From Pseudoips prasinana (Eukaryota; Arthropoda; Insecta; Lepidoptera; Nolidae), in the NCBI GenBank assembly GCA_951640165.1, contig OX621237.1:16616001-16680000 (forward strand): a stretch of DNA of 64,000 nt, given 5' to 3'. This document shows, in pieces, positions 58,232-64,000 of the stretch (position 1 is the first letter of the stretch; each line of letters starts with the position of its first letter). The notes beneath the pieces were generated by a model. That model was not told where the DNA came from. It ran no database searches and worked only from the letters and a program-made list of their open reading frames with translations. The position numbers were made by a program, and so were the translations under genes.

Positions 58232-58490
58232 TTGTTGGTGTGGTTGTTTAATGCTTGCTTTTCACGCCGGAGGTCGTGGGTTCGATTCCCACCCAGGACA
58301 GATATTTGTGTGTATGAACATGTCCGTTGGTCCTGAGTCTGGGTGTAAGTAACTATATAAGTATGTATTTAGAAAGAAAAGTAGTATACGCAGTATATCA
58401 GTTATCTGGTTTCCATTGTACAAAGCTCTGCTTAGTTTGAGATCAGATGGCCGTATGTAAATAATGTCCCAGGATATTATTATTATTATA
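58232..58490 (+). mobile_element. tRNA-headed SINE, family B, full length
   Basis: The head TGGTGTGGTTGTTTAATGC and CTTTTCACGCCGGAGG...GGTTCGATTCCCAC resembles a tRNA-Glu. The body has CAGATATTTGTGTG and CCTGAGTCTGGGTG. The tail has CTCTGCTTAGTTTG and TGTCCCAGGATATT with (ATT)n. It is the reference copy for judging the damaged ones. Confidence 0.85.
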
Positions 58491-58680
58491 TGTACCTGAT
58501 TATTAATAAAAGCGTACGTAATTTTGCTAATATTTCAAGTTTCTAGTTACCGTTTCATATTTTTTTACTTATATCTTTAATACGAACCACGGTAACAGTA
58601 TGCTATGTGCATATCAATTTAAAACAAATGAAAGGCATGTGCACTTTGTGGCCATAGATTATATTATAGATTCAATTGAA
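58491..58680. other. short spacer, no feature
   Basis: AT-rich. Confidence 0.4.
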
Positions 58681-58683
58681 CGA

Positions 58684-58800
58684 TATATAAAGTTGCAACC
58701 ACGAGACGGACACATGTTTTAGTGGAGGCGAATGCAGCGGAGAGGCGCAGCGACCGGTCTGCACGTCGCACCCGGAACCAACCACTCTGCCCGAAGGTCA
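58684..58800 (+). promoter_or_regulatory. candidate TATA promoter and first exon
   Basis: TATATAAAG at 58684-58692 is followed, at core-promoter distance, by GC-rich sequence reaching a weak splice donor (GAAG|GTCAC, about 58798). No coding exon is found downstream in the window. Confidence 0.25.
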
Positions 58801-60107
58801 CACGGTATCTTTTACTTTTAGCCGCCAATTTAATTTTATCTCGTCCCGAGTCGATTTCTTGACGCCATAGAACTAATCACATTTTACATGCTTGTTCCTT
58901 CTATCTGTTGCGATACCCGCTTCGTAAAGGGTTATTTGTTAATGCACGAATAATGTTGGATTAAGACTAGATTGTGCATTACCAGCGCGCGGCGTTTGCT
59001 TATTTACGTGCAACATTTTAGCATTATGGATTTAAGTTAATATACGTGCACGCACAGCTCTCAGATTGTATTTACTGTATAGGGGGCTTAATGATTACAA
59101 ATTCAATTCAAGGCTAATATTGTACTTTGTAAACATTCGTAACACGTATATGTTCATGTAATGGTAATAGAGATAACAGATGTATAATTAGAATGGCACA
59201 AGATATATTGATACAGAATATGTAAGTAGGCATTAGATCTAACGACACCATTTTTACGCTCATAATTTTGTGCTGAAATTATAATTTTTAATTCTTGTCT
59301 CCTCTATTATTATTATTTTATTTTTTTCTAATGTCTGAAAGAATGCATTGCTGACATCTTTCAGTTTATTAGTGATGTATTATTTGTGACATATTATCAT
59401 ATACGAGTAGTAGTGGTTACTTTAAAGTTCCAAGGCCTGGGAAAATGTATCTTTGAAAGCCTAATAGACTAGATTATATCTTTTTTTAAAGCTTTGTCTT
59501 GTCAATCTTGATCACATAAACAAAGAGAATATAACAAACTACGCTCACAAATACATCACAACATTTTTTTTATTTTTTCTATATTTATTTTTCTTTAATT
59601 ATCCAGACAAAAAGCAGATGAACGTAAAAGTGTTACCTTATGACGTAATATTATGTAGATTGGTATGTTTATAATCGGTAAGTATGTAGAAAACTAAATC
59701 GACGATATTATAATGTGATAGTGATAGATACCGGTCAGATTAACATACGAAAAAGAACAAGTAGCAACCCACTCGTGTGAAACCGGTAAGTTACTTAGCA
59801 CTGGATAAGTAAATATGGAAGCTTGTCGTATGATTGTGCGACGAATCTGCCTACACAGTTTGCAAGTACATCTCGCCGGTTTGCACTCGGTCAGTAGTAT
59901 GTGCCGACGGGGTTTTTATAAACCAGCCTTTCTCGGTGAGTCTTTTATATACAAAATAGGTCAAAATTTATCATGACATAACGGCTAATAGGGATTTGAC
60001 GTTTATAAAAGTATCAACCTTGATTAAGTGTCCCTATTATCAGAGAACGGTTATTACTGAGTAGTATATTCCTAAATATTCACTCATTCTTGACAGGCTA
60101 GCTGGCG
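58801..60107. other. AT-rich, no recognised feature
   Basis: If 58684 is a promoter, this is intron; otherwise unassigned. Confidence 0.45.
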
Positions 60108-60352
60108 TGGTTGGTAAATGCTTACTTTGCACGTCGCAGGTCGTGGGTTAGATTCCTACCCAGAACAGATATTTGCGTGCATGAACATGTCTGTTTATCC
60201 TGAGTCCGGGTGTAAGTATCTATATAAGTATGTATTTACGAAAGAAAAGTAGTATAGGTAATATATCAGTTATCTGGTTTTCATAGTACAGGCTCTGCTT
60301 AGTTTAGGATCAGGTGACCGTGTGTGAATAATGTTCCCGTTCCCAGGATGTT
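60108..60352 (+). mobile_element. tRNA-headed SINE, family B, older copy
   Basis: Same order of blocks as 58232-58490 but with a damaged B box (GGGTTAGATTCC) and a short insertion near the end (TGTTCCCGTTCCCAGGA). Confidence 0.8.
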
Positions 60353-61089
60353 ATAGTGTACATGAATGAGAACGCCTAACCAATGCTAGTTTAGAGTAGT
60401 GTTTCAATTAAAGTCAGTGGTGAGGCATTTCACTCTTATAACCTCTGGTCACTAGACAGCACTTACGATCACACGATTTGAGGTCTTAAAATAGCGGTAA
60501 GCAGCAGTTGCATAGGCTTAAGTATCGGGTTTTTGATATTTTGTATATAATGCCCAGCCTTTTCTGAACCTGGCTTAATATAATCAATCGCCATTGAACC
60601 TGGGGAGCTTATTCCATTTCGGCATCAATTAGAATAGTAGGAATTACAAATACAATACTAGATCTTGACAATTTTTTAGTGTTGAAAATGTATGGCTAAT
60701 TCTACTTTATACTTATACATACAAGAGCCTCGATGACGTCGATACGCTCCGTTATGTGGATCAATATTACGTGAATATCTGCCACCTAAGTTTGTCAGCT
60801 TTTATGTAATCATTTCTAGGTTATTAGGTCTTTAAACAATACCTAGTCAAATATACTCGTAATCAGATACAAAATTTATGAGTTATCTTAGGATTTGTTA
60901 CTCACTCGGCTACTGCTCAAAGAAAAGGCTTTTTTATTATAACAGCGGACCGGAGATGTATATTGAAATGTCATAGTAACGAGTCGCATATTGTTTCTGA
61001 ATCACTTTCCTTTACCTGCATCTCCCACGTAACGTTATTTATGGCTTGTGTGGCTTTTTTCTTATCAAAGCATAAAGAGAACTGTGAAG
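60353..61089. other. no recognised feature
   Basis: AT-rich; nothing supportable. Confidence 0.45.
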
Positions 61090-61340
61090 AGGCTGCGTGG
61101 CTGACAGCCAAAAATAAATCGCTACCCCATCTCATCCCGTGCGGGGCATAGAAGTCATCCCGAGGGAATATAATTCACAGAGCGGGCAGCAGAGTTCTAT
61201 TAAGTACTATGACCACCTTACTGCGATGGACATCCCGACTGCCAAGCGTGGCGATTATAGCATAACCCTCTAAATTATGGTCACAATGCATTGTGGAAAT
61301 CTTTTGGGGAGGCCTTGGTCCATCAGTGGACGTTTTTCAA
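61090..61340 (-). mobile_element. LINE 3'-end-like repeat fragment
   Basis: Reverse-strand member of the 11694-11935 group (CCCATCTCATCCCGTG, GCCAAGCGTGGCGATTA, GTCCATCAGTGGACG). Confidence 0.65.
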
Positions 61341-61454
61341 AGAACCACTGTGCAGAGTTTTAGGTTTCTAGTTGTTTTTGGTATGTGTTGGAGGTTATAT
61401 GCAGTATATGGCAACCGACTGTGACCCTCTTACTACGTTCAAAACTTGGATAAA

Positions 61455-61630
61455 ATAAAATGATGCTGAAAGCTGTGTCATATCAGTCGAATGACATCCA
61501 CTGCTCTACGAGAGCCTCCCCCAGGAATACTCACATGCCATAATCGCCACGGTCGACGATCGCAGAACGAGTAAGATGGTTGTAGTTCACAGAGAGATGC
61601 TGCTGCTGCCCGTTCTCTGGTAGGTATTAT
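61455..61630 (+). mobile_element. LINE 3'-end-like repeat fragment, truncated
   Basis: Plus-strand member of the same group, breaking off at GGTAGGTATTATAATAAA. With the previous entry it forms an inverted pair about 115 bp apart. Confidence 0.6.
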
Positions 61631-62145
61631 AATAAATAAATAAAAACCTTTTATTTTCAGACCAGCAGATCCTTACTGTTAGTAACAATAACTTATAGGC
61701 TATGTTAGTACATACACATAATAAATTCATACTATATGAGCAGACTCACCGAACCTTAACAACTTGTAGCTCAGTGAACCTATCACCTAGGGCTGAATCG
61801 AATTGTTCACCCACCGTCCTCAGTACTCGGTTCGCTTATAGTTCGTATAGTTATCATATGCAAAAATATAAAAATTTATACTTTATGACTTTGAATATAA
61901 AACATATATCCCAAAACATTGAAATAGTATGCTATTAATACCTATACATGTATAATCAGACATAAATACATTCAAATCAAATACTGGTCCGTCGCTATCG
62001 AAAACTTGATCGGTGCGAATGCAAATTATAGACAGACATGTAATGTTATTAAAATTAATGTTTATTGATAATGAACACCCATTTGGATATACACACTTTA
62101 TGCCTATTTTGACCACTCCTGCTAAAATTCGGCAGTTGATAGCGT
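61631..62145. other. no recognised feature
   Basis: AT-rich, no gene-like frame. Confidence 0.45.
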
Positions 62146-62235
62146 GACGGTGTGCATCGTTAGTAGCTTAACGGTTAAAGCGGCTACCCACGTTTGATAC
62201 AAGGAACAAGTTTGATTCCCAAAGAGTAATTACAT
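62146..62235 (+). repeat. isolated tRNA-like head
   Basis: GTTAGTAGCTTAACGGTTAAAGCGGCTACC followed by a worn B box (AGTTTGATTCCC) looks like a SINE or tRNA-pseudogene head with no recognisable body. It does not fold into a clean cloverleaf by eye. Confidence 0.4.
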
Positions 62236-62260
62236 TTATGATTTTTATGTTTATAATTAA

Positions 62261-62581
62261 CTAGCTGTGCCCCGCGGTTTTACCCGCGTTAAACTTTATA
62301 AATTATCACAGCTCCTCCCCCGTAGGTGATAGCGTAATAATATGTAGCCTATATGTTGACCCGACCTCTTAGTAATATTCATGCAAAATTTGAAGTAAAT
62401 CCATGCAGTACTTTTTGAGTTTAGCCCGGACATACATACAGACAAACAGACACACAGACAAAAATTCAAAAAAATATATTTTTGGCTTCAATATCGATTG
62501 TAGATCACGCCCCAAGTATCCTTTTAAAAAAATATTCAATGTACAGTTTGGACTTTCCTACGATTTTATTATATGTATAGA
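62261..62581 (-). mobile_element. non-autonomous Helitron, 321 bp
   Basis: CTAG at 62261-62264, TC start at 62581-62580, flanks A62260 and T62582. Very similar to 27285-27609. Confidence 0.85.
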
Positions 62582-62944
62582 TAACAGTCATAAATGTGTA
62601 TTTGTTAGTATGGTACTTATTACCCAGCACGACCACGGATGATTACTTTAATTTTCATGGGGTACATATTCATGGAAAAAGTACACTTTATTGTACTAAA
62701 GAGATTAGAATATGTACTCTCATATTTTTGCTATTATAACATATAGGACGTGGACCTTCCTGACACGACCACTATAGATTTTAGGGATTATTTACCAACT
62801 TTAAGATGAAAAATGATATAGACCTATTGTACTCAAATATACTCCACTACTTACTTTACTCAGACTCCGCTGTCTGCATGTCTATATGTTTTTCTGTTGT
62901 CTGTCCGTCTGTCACAGGGCTGTATGTCATAGCCAGATGCTTTC
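62582..62944. other. AT-rich; scrap of the GGGTTCCGTA repeat
   Basis: ACTCCGCTGTCTGC and TGTCCGTCTGTCACAGGGCTGTAT near 62865-62930 match the interior of the 63744 repeat. Confidence 0.45.
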
Positions 62945-63175
62945 ACCGATCCGTAAGTGATAGGCGAGGTTAAGCAACTAGGCTTGCGGTCAGTCCATAG
63001 ATGGTTGACCGCCAAAGTGGTTTAATATCTGAGCGTCTCCATGCTTCGGAGGGCACGTTAAACTGACGGTCCCGGTTATAGCTATTAGGCAACAGTCGTT
63101 AAATCATGTCAGAGGCCTAAAGGCGGCTTGAACAACTCTGGCACTAGGGTTACCACTGACCATACGATAAGTAAG
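62945..63175. repeat. dispersed repeat (CGTATGG family), best copy
   Basis: Continuous from GATCCGTAAGTGATAGG to CCATACGATAAG. The copies at 23820, 52310, 52895 and 57540 are fragments of it. Confidence 0.7.
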
Positions 63176-63743
63176 TAAGAATTACAGTCGAAAACTTAAG
63201 AAAAACCACAAAAGAAAGTGAAAAGTCCTTGCAAATACACTGGTACAATCATACGTCTATCATTCCGTCTCTACCATAGAGTAAAAATCATGAATCATCA
63301 TTCCGATTTAGTTGATTAATTTTGGTCCAGATCTATACCAGTCCCAGAAATTTTGACAGAGTAAAATAATATCACGTTTATTAGCTGAGAAACCTGTAAG
63401 TACAGTTTTTAAATAAATAAATAGTTGAGCGTGGTTGAAGTGGTTGTGCGGGATTAGTAGATAGAAGATTTATTTTGTCTTACCTACTTAAGTAATGCAT
63501 ATTATTCCATGCTAATGCCATTTTAAAGATATTAGATATTGATTAAACTTATAAATAAGCATTTTGATAATAACTTAAATAATATAGCTAAGTAATTTAT
63601 ATATTATCTACTATCATAAATTAAATCTTAATTCTAAATGATTCGATACAAACCACAGATTTAAATATCTACATGTACTTATAACTAAGTATGTATTGTT
63701 AACTATACTACTACAAACATGTTTTGACTATTTGCAAGTTCTA
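63176..63743. other. no recognised feature
   Basis: AT-rich. ACTACTACAAACATGTTTTGAC near 63709 resembles 48845. Confidence 0.4.
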
Positions 63744-64000
63744 TTTTAGGGTTCCGTACCCAAAGGGTAAATCGGGACCCTATTACTAAGACTTCGCTGT
63801 CTGCCTGTCTGTCCGTCTGTCACCAAGCTGTATCTCATGAAGCGTGATAGATGAACAGTTGACATTTTCACACATGATATATTTCTGATGACGCTATAAC
63901 ATCAAATACTAAAAAACAAAATAAAATAAATATTTAAGGGTGGGCCCATACAACAAACGTGAATTTTTTGCTCGTTTTTTATAGTGTACGGAACCCTACG
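63744..64000 (+). repeat. GGGTTCCGTA-family repeat, cut by the window end
   Basis: Starts GGGTTCCGTACCC, has TGTCTGTCCGTCTGTCACC and AAATACTAAAAAACAAAATA, and reaches TACGGAACCC at the last bases. It is a different subfamily from 20957 and 34611. Confidence 0.75.

Overview
This window looks like a gene-poor piece of a lepidopteran (butterfly or moth) nuclear genome. It is AT-rich, has no bacterial gene organisation, and is dominated by transposon families of the kind I know from Lepidoptera: short Helitrons that end in CTAG, tRNA-headed SINEs with an (ATT)n tail, RTE- and Jockey-type LINE fragments, and mariner elements. The species assignment is inference; only the repeat style and one insect-type gene support it.

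The one convincing host gene is at 54175-56223 (+). It is a 682-residue, single-exon AMP-activated kinase gamma subunit paralogue (SNF4Agamma-like). It has four CBS motifs in which almost all nucleotide-contacting residues are conserved, a long basic N-terminal extension and an acidic C-terminal tail. A 3' splice site lies 74 bp before the start codon, so a non-coding 5' exon is expected upstream. A CpG-rich stretch at about 28640-29108 that ends in a good splice donor is one candidate. Other promoter-like CpG-rich islands lie at 1730-1935, 3232-3400, 5453-5760 and 36870-36990, with a TATA-containing candidate at 58684-58800. Perfect CRE palindromes (TGACGTCA) occur in the first four of these islands.

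Layout. 0-6 kb: a Helitron dimer nested in an older Helitron, then three CRE-bearing CpG islands and a possible minus-strand first exon. 7-9 kb, 18.6-19.9 kb and 45.3-46.6 kb: three almost identical mariner elements (cecropia/Hsmar1-like, DD34D) with complete transposase genes. 12-18 kb: tandem repeats, a fold-back MITE, SINEs and several palindromes. 21-23 kb: a Helitron carrying a decayed helicase fragment, inserted in an older repeat whose empty-site relative is also in the window (34.6-35 kb). 23.7-25 kb: local duplications and inverted repeats. 26-36 kb: SINEs, three more Helitrons and unique DNA. 37.8-43.2 kb: two back-to-back hairpins with the same loop, RTE 3' ends and a decayed LINE reverse transcriptase. 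46.9-50.3 kb: a 5'-truncated Jockey-like LINE with an open RT frame and a second, broken mariner. 50-64 kb: the kinase gamma gene surrounded by SINE, MITE, Helitron and LINE-tail fragments.

Apart from the kinase gamma gene, the sequences with visible function are selfish. The mariners encode their own transposase. The short Helitrons, MITEs and SINEs carry no protein and would depend on helicase, transposase or LINE proteins made elsewhere. The most distinctive structural theme is an excess of long, nearly perfect palindromes with very short loops, one of which is plainly a SINE that copied part of itself back in inverted orientation.
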